A stretch of DNA of 64,000 bases from Mayamaea pseudoterrestris. Taxonomy: Eukaryota; Bacillariophyta; Bacillariophyceae; Sellaphorales; Sellaphoraceae. The notes beneath the pieces are model-generated. The model searched no databases and was not told where the DNA came from. It was given only the letters and a program-made list of their open reading frames with translations. Below, piece by piece: positions 20,015-30,481 of the stretch. How positions within the stretch are numbered: position 1 is the stretch's first letter; each line of letters begins with the position of its first letter. The position numbers were made by a program, and so were the translations under genes. The stretch lies in contig BROI01000010.1 in NCBI GenBank assembly GCA_027923505.1, forward strand, positions 620,001 through 684,000. The letters are read 5' to 3'.

Positions 20015-22594
20015 TTAATTTTGCGCTCGAAAATACTTCGTCGCCTGAATTACAATGTACCCCAGTATACAGCACAGCAGCAAAGGAATTTTTATCCATC
20101 CTAGCAGCATCACACTCGTCGCAACGTAGCCAAAAACGCAGCAAAAGGAAAGATTTCTGTAATCTGCGAGAAACCGAAGGTTAATCCTACCTGTGGAGAA
20201 ACCAAGCCACTTGTTCAGTCGAATAGACAGCGAAACGAACAAAGTGACCAACCAGGCAAACTCGTATGATCCAATGACAGCTTGATCTAAAAGTTCATTA
20301 TCAGATTGAACGTCGAGTGGCGAGCAGACAACTTCTCCCCGCAGCAAGCGCTCGCGGCCCTCCTCCGTAAGCATTCCTTCCTTGGTGCGTGCAGGTGTGC
20401 GAGTGTCTTGATCATCGTCACTGCCATGTGCCCTATCTCGTCCAGGAAAAATCTGGTATGTGTCCGGCAAATTGACCAAAAGCGTGGCTCGCTCAAAAAC
20501 TATCAAAAGACTCCTTTCTTCTAACGCCAATGTCCCGCCTCCAACAAGCTTGGCGTGTAACCGTTCAAAAAAATCCAAGTCAGCTTTTCTTTTTGAGTGG
20601 TGCATATGCATCTCTTCTAGTAACAAACGCATGTCGGATTGGCAAGCAGACAAATTCATTTCACGATTAGGAGGGGCAAATGGACCGAGTGATGCAAGGT
20701 GGTAATCAATCAGCTCCGCGAACCTGGTATCACCTCGCAAAAGCCGACTAATCGTACCAATGAGCTCCGGTGTGAACACAACAAAGACTTTAGAAACAAT
20801 ACGACACGCCCATTGAAAATTGTGGGCGGAAAAGTCAAGTTCTCGCGCACGACGAAGGAAGAGGGCCAAGGGAACTGTGTACACGCACAAGTTCACCGCT
20901 ACGTAAGGTTCCCACTGTCGTTGATCGTAAGTCATTCGGTTGTTGTGGTGCTGGATGCATTTCAAACGCGGCTGTTGTTGCGAAGATGGCGTTCCACTAA
21001 CAAAACTGCCGCCGTTGGCTACGTATTTCCATGGTTCAATCCAGTTTAACCAAACGTCCAGAGCCGCGAAGAATGTTGAGTTCGGATTGTGTATCGGAGC
21101 GAAACGAAGTGCTGCACGTACGTAGTTGTAGATTGGAAGCTGCAAGGTGGTCATCGCGTCCGTCAAACAGCCGTGGCTACCAATATCGTCGATACTCTTG
21201 TCCTGACTCATCGACGTCGCAGGCTCACAATAGCTCTGAACCATAAAGTGAACTTTAGGTTGGGACAAGACGAGCTGCACCAGTTCGGAAATGCACTCCT
21301 TGACCAGTGACGAAAAGAATGTGAGACCGCCCTTGCCAACAGTTAGTTCGTAGCTAGCATCCAAATCAAAACCTTTATTAGGCGGTTGCACGTCAAACAT
21401 GATCCCCAATCGACGCTGATGTTTCTCTCGCCAAGCCGCCACTACGCTTTCCGTCGTCTGCAAGCATGCCTGCGATTCAATCCAGAGCGCAATAACCAGT
21501 CGCAGAAAGAGCTCCGAATCTTTTCGTGGAGAGCTCCGTGTATCATGCGGCTCTGCCCAACTAGCCGACAAGAAGTGGCGACAATATTGTTTAAACAAAT
21601 GTAAATATACCATTTGGCCGTGCGGATTGAAACGGCGTACTTCCCTCTTAAGTAACAGTCGCGAGACGGGAGCTGCTCCAGGAGATGCTGTCAGCGCCTG
21701 CGGAGGGGCGAGGCCAAAATGAAGAAATACGAAAAAGTAGTACTCGAGCATTCCAAGTCGCACCGTAGGCGAAGCAGATGGATCATTTTCGTCTTTATAA
21801 GTAGGTGGCAGCGTATTAATAATTCGTTGGGACGAAGGTGAAACGAACGGTTGTCGGATCGAAGAAACAAGTGAAGGAGCCGGTATTTGAAAAGGACCTG
21901 CAGCCGCTCCTCCATTCTTGCGCTGGTGTCCTCCCATTTTGTTACGAAAAGCAATGAGTTGGTGTTGTTCTGATGGTTTGAATCGTAAGAGCTCCAGAAA
22001 CAGTGTCTTCTCATTGTCAGAAACGCATACTTGCATTTGGTGTTGACCTGCCGTCTGCAACGACATACGTTCCCAATCTGCAGCCGCAATCCATGCACTC
22101 TGAAACTGCTTTGGAAGGCAAGGAAAGTCAAGCGAATAGCCGACGCTGGGGCGGTTTTCAGACTCTCCTGATATTGCCGTCAAAAGTGTCAAGGAAGAGC
22201 TCGCACCATCGCGAAAGTGCTGATCTTTAGGAGCAGCTGCAAGAGGATTTACATCCAAGAGTCTGACCACCGGATCATCCTTCCATGTTTTCTTCACATT
22301 AGTCTTCGGATTCCCAATGCGATGCTGTGGCGACTGTGGACCCTCTGTGTTTATAGGCATTCTCCAACGTTGCGGCGTGGCCAGCCAAGCACTGTCCTTG
22401 TGTCGATAGACGCCGTCACTCCCACAAATAAGCGGGCCAAAGACTCGATCGCAGAGAGGAACAAAAAGGCTCTTGCAAAATCGAGCCTCCGCTGCAGCGC
22501 CTCCCATGGGAAGCGCATCATTGAGAAAATCAAGAACGGCGATTGCCGTTTCGTTCGGATTGTATTTTTCGTCTCGTAAAGCTTCTTCAAGCAT
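20015..22594 (-). CDS. SMPD4-like (neutral sphingomyelinase 3 family) membrane protein
   Basis: An 859-residue protein from the ATG at 22594. I base the call on the middle part: a block LDVWLNWIEPWKYVANGG followed by WEPYVAVNLCVYTVPLALFLRRARELDF resembles the conserved SMPD4 region that reads W-L-x-x-x-x-P-W-x-Y and then W-x-x-F/Y-V-x-x-N-L-x-x-Y. The C terminus has two hydrophobic segments (about residues 800-850) that would anchor it in the ER or nuclear envelope, as SMPD4 is. The family's sphingomyelinase activity is debated, and I see no classical nuclease-type sphingomyelinase motif. The N-terminal third has polar linkers. The 3' end faces BRAP2 with about 148 bp between. Confidence 0.6.
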   Translation of the reverse strand: MLEEALRDEKYNPNETAIAVLDFLNDALPMGGAAAEARFCKSLFVPLCDRVFGPLICGSDGVYRHKDSAWLATPQRWRMPINTEGPQSPQHRIGNPKTNVKKTWKDDPVVRLLDVNPLAAAPKDQHFRDGASSSLTLLTAISGESENRPSVGYSLDFPCLPKQFQSAWIAAADWERMSLQTAGQHQMQVCVSDNEKTLFLELLRFKPSEQHQLIAFRNKMGGHQRKNGGAAAGPFQIPAPSLVSSIRQPFVSPSSQRIINTLPPTYKDENDPSASPTVRLGMLEYYFFVFLHFGLAPPQALTASPGAAPVSRLLLKREVRRFNPHGQMVYLHLFKQYCRHFLSASWAEPHDTRSSPRKDSELFLRLVIALWIESQACLQTTESVVAAWREKHQRRLGIMFDVQPPNKGFDLDASYELTVGKGGLTFFSSLVKECISELVQLVLSQPKVHFMVQSYCEPATSMSQDKSIDDIGSHGCLTDAMTTLQLPIYNYVRAALRFAPIHNPNSTFFAALDVWLNWIEPWKYVANGGSFVSGTPSSQQQPRLKCIQHHNNRMTYDQRQWEPYVAVNLCVYTVPLALFLRRARELDFSAHNFQWACRIVSKVFVVFTPELIGTISRLLRGDTRFAELIDYHLASLGPFAPPNREMNLSACQSDMRLLLEEMHMHHSKRKADLDFFERLHAKLVGGGTLALEERSLLIVFERATLLVNLPDTYQIFPGRDRAHGSDDDQDTRTPARTKEGMLTEEGRERLLRGEVVCSPLDVQSDNELLDQAVIGSYEFAWLVTLFVSLSIRLNKWLGFSTGRINLRFLADYRNLSFCCVFGYVATSVMLLGWIKIPLLLCCILGYIVIQATKYFRAQN

Positions 22595-22784
22595 CGTTAA
22601 ATTTTATTTGATAAATCTCAGCAGCGGTCAAAAACTAGCTACTCGTCTTTTCGTACATGCACTTGGCGAGAAGATTGATACGTCTACAAATGAAAGCCTT
22701 GCACCGAAAAGTCCAGTAGTGCAGCGCGCATTAAGTTCATGGTGATCGAGAATCAGCATCGATTGATGTCGTTCCGGTACTCCA

Positions 22785-24211
22785 ATGATGACGTATGACA
22801 TCATCAACGATTCGAATTTGCGCCGTCATGTCGCCATGCGGCCATGCGGAAGAATGCGCTGCGCATCCAATAATGACGATAGGACGACCATGGATTTTAA
22901 ACCGGAACATGTACACTATGACATCGTAGAGAAGTGGATTCGCGATGGTATCAAAGAAAGCCATGACGCCTACTTTGATGTCAATCGTTTCGACATCGAG
23001 TTGCAACGGATTGAGGACAAATTTATTTTCCATCACAAAGTAGGTTCTCTTCACCATTGCTGCTGTTTTCTTTACACTGGTGTTACGAAGATTCATCGAA
23101 TCAAATGGCTCATCCTTATCGTTTCTTTAGTCGCTTGTATCCTTTGTTCGGAACTGCATGGTGCCTCATATAAAAAGGACATCTCCGAAAGTCAAAGCAA
23201 ATCTAAGCAAATACATTGAACAATACATACAAGGACGTACTATTCTATCGCTGGCCAAAGAGGCAAACTACTCTCCGCATTTGTTTTCGCGTTACTTGGT
23301 GGAGGCGCTCACGCAATTTAAGTCAAAGAAACTGACCGATGCCTTGCGAAACCCTGAGGTTCACCTCGTAGATGCCAACGTCTTTCAAGAGAAGTACAGA
23401 TTAAGTCAAATCACATCGAATCGACTTGCACGAGAAGTTTTAGAGGCCCAGCAAGCCGACCCGCTTCATGGTCCACGAGCCGAAGTGCAACGGCACATGC
23501 TTGGCATTGAATTTGAATGTGTTTTGGAGTATCAGCTTCGCCAAATAGGTAAGTATCTTTTCAGCTGTAGCGCTTTACCTCCATGGAAGTATTCGTTCCC
23601 TGATGTACCATGCAGCACTCATACCGATCGATCATTTCACCTAGGGATTGGCTTCGACACAGAGGACCAGCTAAGAAAGATTGGGACCTCCCGCACGCCC
23701 GACGTCCTATTAGCGTCTCCACTTGCCGTGAGGGTTCCTTGCAAGAAGTGCACTGGTTACGAGTGGAAAGTGATTTGTTGGATTGATTCCAAGGTATGGC
23801 AACGCATTTCGTTGTCGGTCGTGTACTCATATGTGTTCGTCAACCTTGCTAATCGCTTCATCCTTGCATATATTCTCATTATAGGCACTCTACGGGGACA
23901 TCTGGACTCACAATACATCCATTATTTCCCAGGCAGAATCGTGAGTATTCAATTAGTTTGATGCTCGTTACTGTTGCGTTTTTTACCTCATGTCCTTGTT
24001 CAGATATATCCATCGCTTCGGGCCTGGTTTGATAATGTATTGGCTAGGGCATGCACCGCTTAACCGACTGAACGACGCAAATGGTCAACTTGTTATTTGT
24101 GGCTGGCAGGTCCCAAGACAGTTCATGCATCCGGATGGAAAGTTCATTTGCGCCGCGACTTATATGTTATCGCCTAGCGCGAGTCGTGGGCGCAATTGCC
24201 ATTGCATATAA
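22785..24211 (+). CDS. CDIN1: CDIN1-type nuclease (C15orf41 homologue)
   Basis: Five exons, 22785-23039, 23131-23548, 23645-23793, 23885-23940 and 24004-24211, all GT-AG with matching phases, give 361 residues. Animal CDIN1 binds codanin-1 and is linked to congenital dyserythropoietic anaemia; it is a PD-(D/E)xK nuclease-fold protein. Landmarks agree in order: VPHIKRTSPK after exon 2 starts, an ANYSPHLFSRYLVE helix, FDTEDQLRKIG, then TPDVLL and CWIDSKA (catalytic PD and D-x-K, where the animal protein has E-x-K), and RFGPGLIMYWLG after the last intron. The plant and protist versions are poorly studied; chromatin assembly or DNA repair roles are inferred. Confidence 0.88.
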
Positions 24212-24570
24212 AGCTAATGGTCATTGCGTGCTTGATAATCAAGGCTACCGTAGATGACATCATTTCATGCCAGGAAGCCAAATAGCAGCTGCGCTCTCTA
24301 ATGACTCGCATACAGCAGCTATCATGGTCGTTACAATGGAGAGACTGCGCGTTTATTGCTAAAAAGCTATGGTTGTGCTATGGTACTTGTGTACGAGTAC
24401 TGTATGCGCGGCAGCGGTATTACGACTGTAGTGTGAGTCGCAGCGGTATCTGGTGGATGACGTCAGTCCACGAAAGCCATCATCTCTTGCGCATCCATTC
24501 ATCCGCCGTCCTGGACGATTGGATTGCATTCATCGTCCTGCGGTCGTATCCTTTCAATCGTTGCAGTAGA
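24212..24570. promoter_or_regulatory. Intergenic ahead of plastid IF-1
   Basis: 359 bp. The IF-1 frame is open back to 24301, but that part has no targeting-peptide character, so I count it as leader. No other feature seen. Confidence 0.3.
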
Positions 24571-25050
24571 ATGAGTTTATCACGGGTAGTGCAAGCTATT
24601 TTCTTTGCGCTCTGCTTTTTCCATTGCTCCACCGCCGCTTTTACTTTCAGTCAAAGTTTAACATTGTCACGACATTCGATCCCGGTATCCACTTTCGCGC
24701 AACTGATCAGCAGTAACACCCATCACCATGCAAGAATAGATTCGACACGGCTGTTTGGCAAAAAGGATGCTCGTGCTCAAGGGAACCAATCAAAGACAAG
24801 AGCGGAGCGACCGATGCGCAAGCCGAAGGATGATGTCATTGAGATTGAAGGTGTTGTCTTGGAGAGCTTGCCAAATGCTATGTTCCGCTGCCAGATAGAA
24901 GGCGCCTCTGAGAACCAAGCACCTATACTTGCAACAATCAGTGGAAAAATTCGAAAGAATTTTGTCAAGATATTAGTCGGCGACAAGGTGCTTATTGAGC
25001 TGAGTCCGTACGATTTGACTCGAGGCCGCATCACTTTTCGATACCGCTAG
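24571..25050 (+). CDS. infA: Plastid translation initiation factor IF-1, nuclear-encoded
   Basis: 159 residues. The N terminus is a hydrophobic signal peptide ([17 protein letters not shown]) directly followed by AFTFSQ, the A-F cleavage context of complex red-lineage plastids, then a Ser/His-rich transit stretch. The mature part (about residues 85-159) is the S1-like OB fold of IF-1: [17 protein letters not shown], then [29 protein letters not shown] and [10 protein letters not shown]-1 occupies the ribosomal A site during initiation. In many algae infA is still plastid-encoded; here it lies in the nucleus with a working-looking presequence. I chose the ATG at 24571 because it begins the signal peptide; an upstream ATG at 24301 is in frame. 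Confidence 0.9.
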   Translation: MSLSRVVQAIFFALCFFHCSTAAFTFSQSLTLSRHSIPVSTFAQLISSNTHHHARIDSTRLFGKKDARAQGNQSKTRAERPMRKPKDDVIEIEGVVLESLPNAMFRCQIEGASENQAPILATISGKIRKNFVKILVGDKVLIELSPYDLTRGRITFRYR

Positions 25051-25462
25051 ATTATGGAACTAAGGCACACACTGTCAGCTCGCTATGACAAAGTTGCAAG
25101 CCCTCACGCACTCACGTAAAACATTAGTCTGTTTATATTATGAGCTAAGTAACAGTATATAACGCGGAAGTATGCCGCCGAGTCGTCATCGTTCCATCTG
25201 TCGTACTGGTACTGTCGTAAAGTCGGATTGCTACGACGTTCGACTCTTGCACAAGTCGTACAGTACTGTTACTGTTACAAGCACTGCATCGGTTGTCCAC
25301 TAGTGTATACTCTACGTAGTACAAGCCTTTGCGAAAGAGTCCTGTTGAAAGTATTGCAACTGCTGCGCGCGCCATTCGATCGATTCAAGAAACCTTACCC
25401 CAGGCGACGAGCAAAATCGTACCGAGCTTTCTACCTTGAATCGTCGGTACTGTGAGTAAACA
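25051..25462. promoter_or_regulatory. Intergenic rich in GTAC/CAGTAC words
   Basis: 412 bp between two same-strand genes. Short palindromic words built on GTAC recur (near 25200-25215, 25258-25275, 25312-25322, 25445-25452). They could be binding sites or chance; see findings. Confidence 0.25.
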
Positions 25463-27444
25463 ATGTTTGACGTCGACGATCCTGACAAGGATCTTCTTGG
25501 GACCCAGCACAGTGAGGAAGAAAACGCATGCGTTATGAACGTGCCGACAAATTATCATGGTGACGACGTTGATGATGTTACTGCGCAGGTCAACTTGCCG
25601 TCGCTGCCGTTACACACGGAACTCTCGCCATTTACCCACGGAGACGTGAATGTTGCTGGAGACGAATCACTTGCGAATGGTGGTGATGCGGACAATATTG
25701 ATTCAATGCAGCCTGGTATGACAAATGCAACAGAATCTGCATTTTTGGAACCGCCCGCTGTCGATGGCGAAATGCTATTGACGGCAGTCAAGCCGAAGAG
25801 CCACCTTATTGATCAAGATGATGCGCCGAAGGATAAGAGTGAGACACTTGACCAGCAAAATCTGAAAAGTGACAAGCGAGAAAAAGACGACCACATTGCT
25901 CAGGTTGACGAACCAATCGACCGTAACTTATCCAGCAGTCCTCCTCTAGTAAGATTAAAGACGAATCATATCGACGATGACGACTTTGAGGATTTTGGAG
26001 AGTTCTATGGAGGTTTTGTTGTGAGCCGCGAATTTAACAATGATGACTCACCGTCGAAGGACACTTTGGAAGGAGCGGAGTCGGTAGCAGCCACAGAGGA
26101 CGGACACAATCAGGGTGGGGATGATGCTGAACTAGCTTTGGAGACTCACGGAAGTAATGTTAAGGAACATGATAGAATTTACGGTCAGGAGGGCGACAGT
26201 ATTGGAGCGCTTGGTGCAGTTCCCTCACTTTTTGAAGGAAACGTTAGTCCAGCCCATGTGATACAAGCAGCGGCCATCCTGAGCAACAAAAATGAATACT
26301 CTGACGCCAACTTTAGCGGAAATGTTATCGCAGACATATCGGCGGACCGAGCGGAGGCTTGTGTAGTCATTGGTCTCCCGGCAAAAAAAGACTTAAACGA
26401 CGCAACGCTTCCACCAAGAGAGGAGTATGTACTAACTTTGCTCACGGGTTCAAAAGCTGCCAAGATGAGCGACGATGATGAAGATGCCAACGTTGACAAG
26501 GTAGCTCCGCTGCCTATTGAAGCAGGCGCTAGTCCGGCAGGCGCTAGTCCGACAATCGCTGGCATACGTTTTGACGAGGGCGATGATTTTGACGAATTTG
26601 GAGACTTTGACGAAGCAGGCCCTCCGTCGGCTATTGATTCTCGTACAACAACTGACGCTATTTCTGGAAACATTGGTGGCGCAATCCTAGAGCAGCATAA
26701 ACAAATCAGCACTGCTTTTCATTCCAGCGCTGATGTTGTACACAAAGCTAGTCAGGTTTTTTCGAAGCTCTTTGATAAACATAAACAAGCCGATGCTTCT
26801 TCCAAAGACCTAGATGAAGGATCCGTTGTCAGCGAGGCGCCGACTATAGCTTCCCTCTTAGTAAGTCACTTCACACGTTTTTTTGCCATGGTAGATTGAC
26901 TGAATCCTTGCTCAAAATGTTATCGTTGCGGTTGCATCAACAGGCAGCCCTTGATGGATTGCTGTTGCAAAATAATGTTTATGATCACAAAGCAATGATG
27001 GCTACTCTAAGCGAACCAGACATCCGACCGTCCACCCCGCAATCCCTGATACTCAGCGACGGACAAGAACCGTATTCGCTCTACAATTTCTCATTTAGGA
27101 GTTTACAAGATAAACACGCATCGTCTGTATTAGAGCAACACAATGCTTCTATTGGAAAATCAAATTATAAATTACCAGAGATACTTGGTGTACGGCTGCC
27201 CCTGTCACCTAAAGTTCATCGCAACGACAAACTTGCATCCACAACTGCACATGAGAACGGATCAGGAAGTGTTTTTGACACAAATACGACTGCTAACTCG
27301 AAGCCGCTATTGCCGGCAGTGGCTGAATCGATTTCGCTGGATACAAATAAAAGTTCCAGCTCGCAATCGGCCAAGGAGTTTGCAGCGAAACTCCCCGACA
27401 TGTCCTTCATGTTGGCTTCAAAGCTTGTTTCGAAGAGTAAATAA
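25463..27444 (+). CDS. Acidic aftiphilin-like trafficking protein
   Basis: Exons 25463-26860 and 26944-27444 join in phase 0 across an 83-bp GT-AG intron to give 632 residues. The protein is largely disordered and acidic. Two copies of an aromatic acidic box are present: IDDDDFEDFGEFYGGF near residue 170 and GDDFDEFGDFDEAG near residue 374. Boxes of the D-F-x-D-F/E-F-G type bind the ear domains of AP-1/GGA adaptors and mark aftiphilin and its relatives in clathrin traffic. That role is an inference from motif only. A short tandem duplication encodes GASPAGASP just before the second box. No membrane segment is seen. Confidence 0.5.
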
Positions 27445-27446
27445 GT

Positions 27447-28316
27447 TTAAGGTTGACTTCCTGTTGACTCATTCGATTCTTCGTCCACTGCTATACCTTC
27501 GAAGACTCGTCCCTCCTGTAGATTGACGACCCGAACACGAGCCAAATCGAACTGAAACGCTCCATTTTGGCCATCCATGAGCGCGAAACCAAGAGACTCA
27601 ATACATATGTTGTCATCTAGTTCCCGATGAATTTCTCTTTCTCGTCCCATGCTCGTCAAGCCAAAATCTGCAAAAGGGAGAATGAGCGTCTCCATAGGGC
27701 CAGCGAGATTGCCCATGGGATCCAAGCGAACGTGCGACTGCTGCAGGTATCCTTGGTACATATCGTCGGGAAAGGCAGTTGCTACCTTCAAATTAACCGT
27801 GTACAAGCGTCCGTCTGACCGGCAAGTAATTTCAAGTGCGCCGTACATGCCCTTCAAGTTCGCACCTTCCATTGGAAATTGTGGCGACCGCATGGCAGCG
27901 AATCCAGAGCGTTGCACATTACTAGCGAGACCAATTGTCGTATCAATCTTGCCCTTCCACTTGATATATGGAGTAAATAACTCTTTGTCTTCTGAAGGGG
28001 TTAACTCATTTTCAATGTCATCCGCGTGGCCAGCAGCGTATCGAAAGAGCTCCGCCTTGGAACGAATTAGTCGTGCAGACGACTGCGAGAATCCTCCAAT
28101 CACACCATCATCCGATATTCTCCAGGCGTCCTTGTCTCTTTGAATTCGTTTCGCATCCATCGCATCGTCAGTTTGGCGAAAATCAAAAAGTGTAATGGGA
28201 CGATAAGGCTCCATGTCCTTGCTGTCAAACTTTCGTCGCAGCATGGACTCTCGGAATCGAACGTAGCGACGCATCGCGCCACCGCCGTCTTTGGGAAGTA
28301 ACCACCGAAAAATCAT
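27447..28316 (-). CDS. CIA30-family complex I assembly factor (NDUFAF1-like)
   Basis: A 289-residue protein with the CIA30 domain through most of its length. Landmarks are ITLFDFRQTDDA, WRISDDGVIGGFSQS, the strand block FTPYIKWKGKID and a late GFALMDGQNGAFQFDLARVRV. CIA30/NDUFAF1 helps assemble the membrane arm of mitochondrial complex I. The first 20 residues are basic with Arg and lack acids (MIFRWLLPKDGGGAMRRYVR), consistent with a mitochondrial presequence. Plastid-located CIA30-fold proteins also exist in algae, but there is no signal peptide here. The stop is two bases from the end of the aftiphilin-like gene on the other strand, so the 3' UTRs must overlap. Confidence 0.85.
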   Translation of the reverse strand: MIFRWLLPKDGGGAMRRYVRFRESMLRRKFDSKDMEPYRPITLFDFRQTDDAMDAKRIQRDKDAWRISDDGVIGGFSQSSARLIRSKAELFRYAAGHADDIENELTPSEDKELFTPYIKWKGKIDTTIGLASNVQRSGFAAMRSPQFPMEGANLKGMYGALEITCRSDGRLYTVNLKVATAFPDDMYQGYLQQSHVRLDPMGNLAGPMETLILPFADFGLTSMGREREIHRELDDNICIESLGFALMDGQNGAFQFDLARVRVVNLQEGRVFEGIAVDEESNESTGSQP

Positions 28317-28685
28317 GACTGTGTTTCGTTGATAGAGTCTGGGATTTTCAACAAAGCTGCTTGTCTTGTCAAAGTGTGGTTGCTCCTATGAGGATTTCAA
28401 TTTTTCCGTTTCGTCGGCTTAGTGGATGAGGTGCGAGGTGCGCGTCGCACAGTCGCTCTGCGACAGCAGGAAAATCTACCGTACGCCCTTTGTACTCCCA
28501 GTATTGTCAAGCAAACTTGCTGCTAGTAATCGCAGTACAGTAGTTAGTTTTATGCGGTCTACGTTTTCTAATATACTCTTTCGCTCCTGTATAATCGCTG
28601 GAAACGATACTATTAGTGCACGGAGTGCCAGAACAGCATAGACTACCATATCCGGAAAAACGCTAAGTGTTAACTGTAAATCAAT
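28317..28685. other. Intergenic between two minus-strand genes
   Basis: 369 bp that hold the promoter of the CIA30 gene and the 3' end of the START gene. No gene seen. Confidence 0.3.
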
Positions 28686-29816
28686 CTAATCCGTGCGCAG
28701 CTCCGTCGACGCGAGTCCAACGTTGAAGGACGCGGCACCGCTTGCATCCTCATTCTGCACGAGAACATGGACACGTTGTTTGACCCAGTCATAAAGCTCG
28801 CCCTTTGCCTCGACAGCTTTGGCATGCTCGGGTCGTTTTCCGTCCCGAATCTCCTGCGCCACAGTCAAGAGCGACTGCCACATTTTCCCAACGACCGACT
28901 TTGTGAAAAAGTTGATCATTGACATGGGAACCATTCCAACGTGAGCGTCTGCACACTGAGTGACACTTATCAGCAAGGGGTTCGTGTACTTGTGCTTAGC
29001 TTTTGTCAATAGCACATGGCTCGGCGGACATTTCCTGATCAAAAAACCTGCCTCAAAGTCAACGCGGATGACTCCCTTGTCTACCTGTGGCGACACCTTG
29101 GAGCCACAGTATGAATCATCTAGGTCGACTCCGGGATCAGTGTTTACACTTTTAACCTTTATGATAATGGAACGACTGTCGTCAATGTCATCGACCGAAA
29201 AGGCGTGCATGATGCACTCGCGACAAGAGAATGGAAAGGGCATGTCGACTCGGACTGCAATGAGTTGATTGCCCCTATCCATTTCGCGGAGTTTTTGACT
29301 ACTTTGGACCTTTAAACGAATTGGCTTCTCGTAGTTCGGCATCCAAGTGGAATAAAAGTCCGACTCGTTCAACACAGCCATTAGAGGCACCAACATGTCA
29401 TCATCGATCGGAGACTCGATGCGGCAGAAAATAGCTGACGACTTCTTTTTGTGGTCCCGATCCACACGGTAAAAGATTTGCGAGTCGAATTTGTCCGAAT
29501 GTGTTTCCTCCTGCTTGATCCAGCCATGGGCTGCATGATTTTCGTCATCAAGAGGAGGCTCCAGCAGCTCATCCAAAACTTCTTGAATTTCCTGCGCCAT
29601 TTCAATGCATTTCATGTCCTTTTTGTTCAGCAGCTGTGGATCCGAAACCTTTGCAAAGGACCTAGCAGCGTGAAGGTAACGTTGGTAGGATAAATGTTCC
29701 TTGGCGTCGCGCAGGAGAGCGCGATCCTGCGGGGACGGCTTAATGTCGCCGCCCTTATGCATAAGTTCTTCTACTCCGTTAGTCTTGGTTGTTTCTATCG
29801 TTTGCATCGTTTGCAT
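28686..29816 (-). CDS. START / Bet v1-fold lipid-binding protein
   Basis: A 376-residue soluble protein. The N-terminal 90 residues are helical. From about residue 105 a START-like fold can be followed: KSSAIFCRIESPIDDDMLVPLM, the FYSTWMPNYEKP loop, FPFSCRECIMHAFSVDD, a strand with VDFEAGFLI, and the long C-terminal helix NFFTKSVVGKMWQSLLTVA. START domains bind sterols or phospholipids in a deep pocket and often move them between membranes. This form, with no added domain or signal peptide, is common in stramenopiles as I recall. The ATG at 29816 follows from the first in-frame Met. Its upstream region was interrupted by the retrotransposon that begins 137 bp away. Confidence 0.72.
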   Translation of the reverse strand: MQTMQTIETTKTNGVEELMHKGGDIKPSPQDRALLRDAKEHLSYQRYLHAARSFAKVSDPQLLNKKDMKCIEMAQEIQEVLDELLEPPLDDENHAAHGWIKQEETHSDKFDSQIFYRVDRDHKKKSSAIFCRIESPIDDDMLVPLMAVLNESDFYSTWMPNYEKPIRLKVQSSQKLREMDRGNQLIAVRVDMPFPFSCRECIMHAFSVDDIDDSRSIIIKVKSVNTDPGVDLDDSYCGSKVSPQVDKGVIRVDFEAGFLIRKCPPSHVLLTKAKHKYTNPLLISVTQCADAHVGMVPMSMINFFTKSVVGKMWQSLLTVAQEIRDGKRPEHAKAVEAKGELYDWVKQRVHVLVQNEDASGAASFNVGLASTELRTD

Positions 29817-29953
29817 CGTCTATTTGTAAGTGCGATTTGCGAGTGGAGATATTATGACGAGGGCCAAGAAAGTCATCAAAGAATCATGAATCATTGCAAG
29901 TGAGTTGCCGATCTGCACGAGTCCACCAGTCGCGATAAGACAAGCTTTCTTTG

Positions 29954-30120
29954 GAACCAGGCTCAAAACAGATTCCTCATTAACTACATGAAGAAGCTGG
30001 CGCTTGCAGAAAACTTTGGTTTAGCTAATGTGTCGGAACCAAAGCCTCCCCCACTGAACACAGTGACTGATCGGCGGTAAAGCGCGATCACTCGTCAGCT
30101 GCAGAAGCTGCTGCTGTGCC
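29954..30120 (-). repeat. Split direct repeat B2 (left end of element)
   Basis: 167 bp, matching B1 at 30482-30648 and 37882-38048 base for base in my comparison; separated from A2 by 19 bp. It forms the left boundary. Confidence 0.85.
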
Positions 30121-30139
30121 CAGGGATGGGATGGTGGGT

Positions 30140-30481
30140 ACTTAAAAATCTATAATTACTGGTCTCGACGGGAGACTCGGGGTGATCCAGGAATTATGAG
30201 CTGCAGCAACAACAACAATCAAAGGAGCAGACTGGTTCGTTGTTGGTGTGTTGCGTGTGCATTGCGGCCAAATGGTCATCCACGATCAAGGTCATTGTTC
30301 CGGATGACCACGACTAGTTCGGAGTTGTCAGTGAATGCCCCGCGGGACATGCGCCACTCCGAACCGAAGAACAAGGAAAGATTGAAGAGGCTGTTCGCTG
30401 CGAACGCCGCTGGCGTGGCTTGAAGGAACTTGGAATCCTGAAAGCACCACCTCTCATTTCGACCAATCCAGAATCCCAAAA
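30140..30481 (-). repeat. Split direct repeat A2, unit 1
   Basis: 342-bp repeat, one of four copies (also 37198-37539, 37540-37881, 44598-44939). It is followed at once by B1. The A2 copies share one marker base that differs from both A1 copies. Confidence 0.88.

Noticed and set aside
20150-20200. A 27-bp GT-AG stretch in the SMPD4-like gene that could be a mini-intron
   Set aside because: It is in frame and shorter than every other intron in the window, so it is more likely coding.
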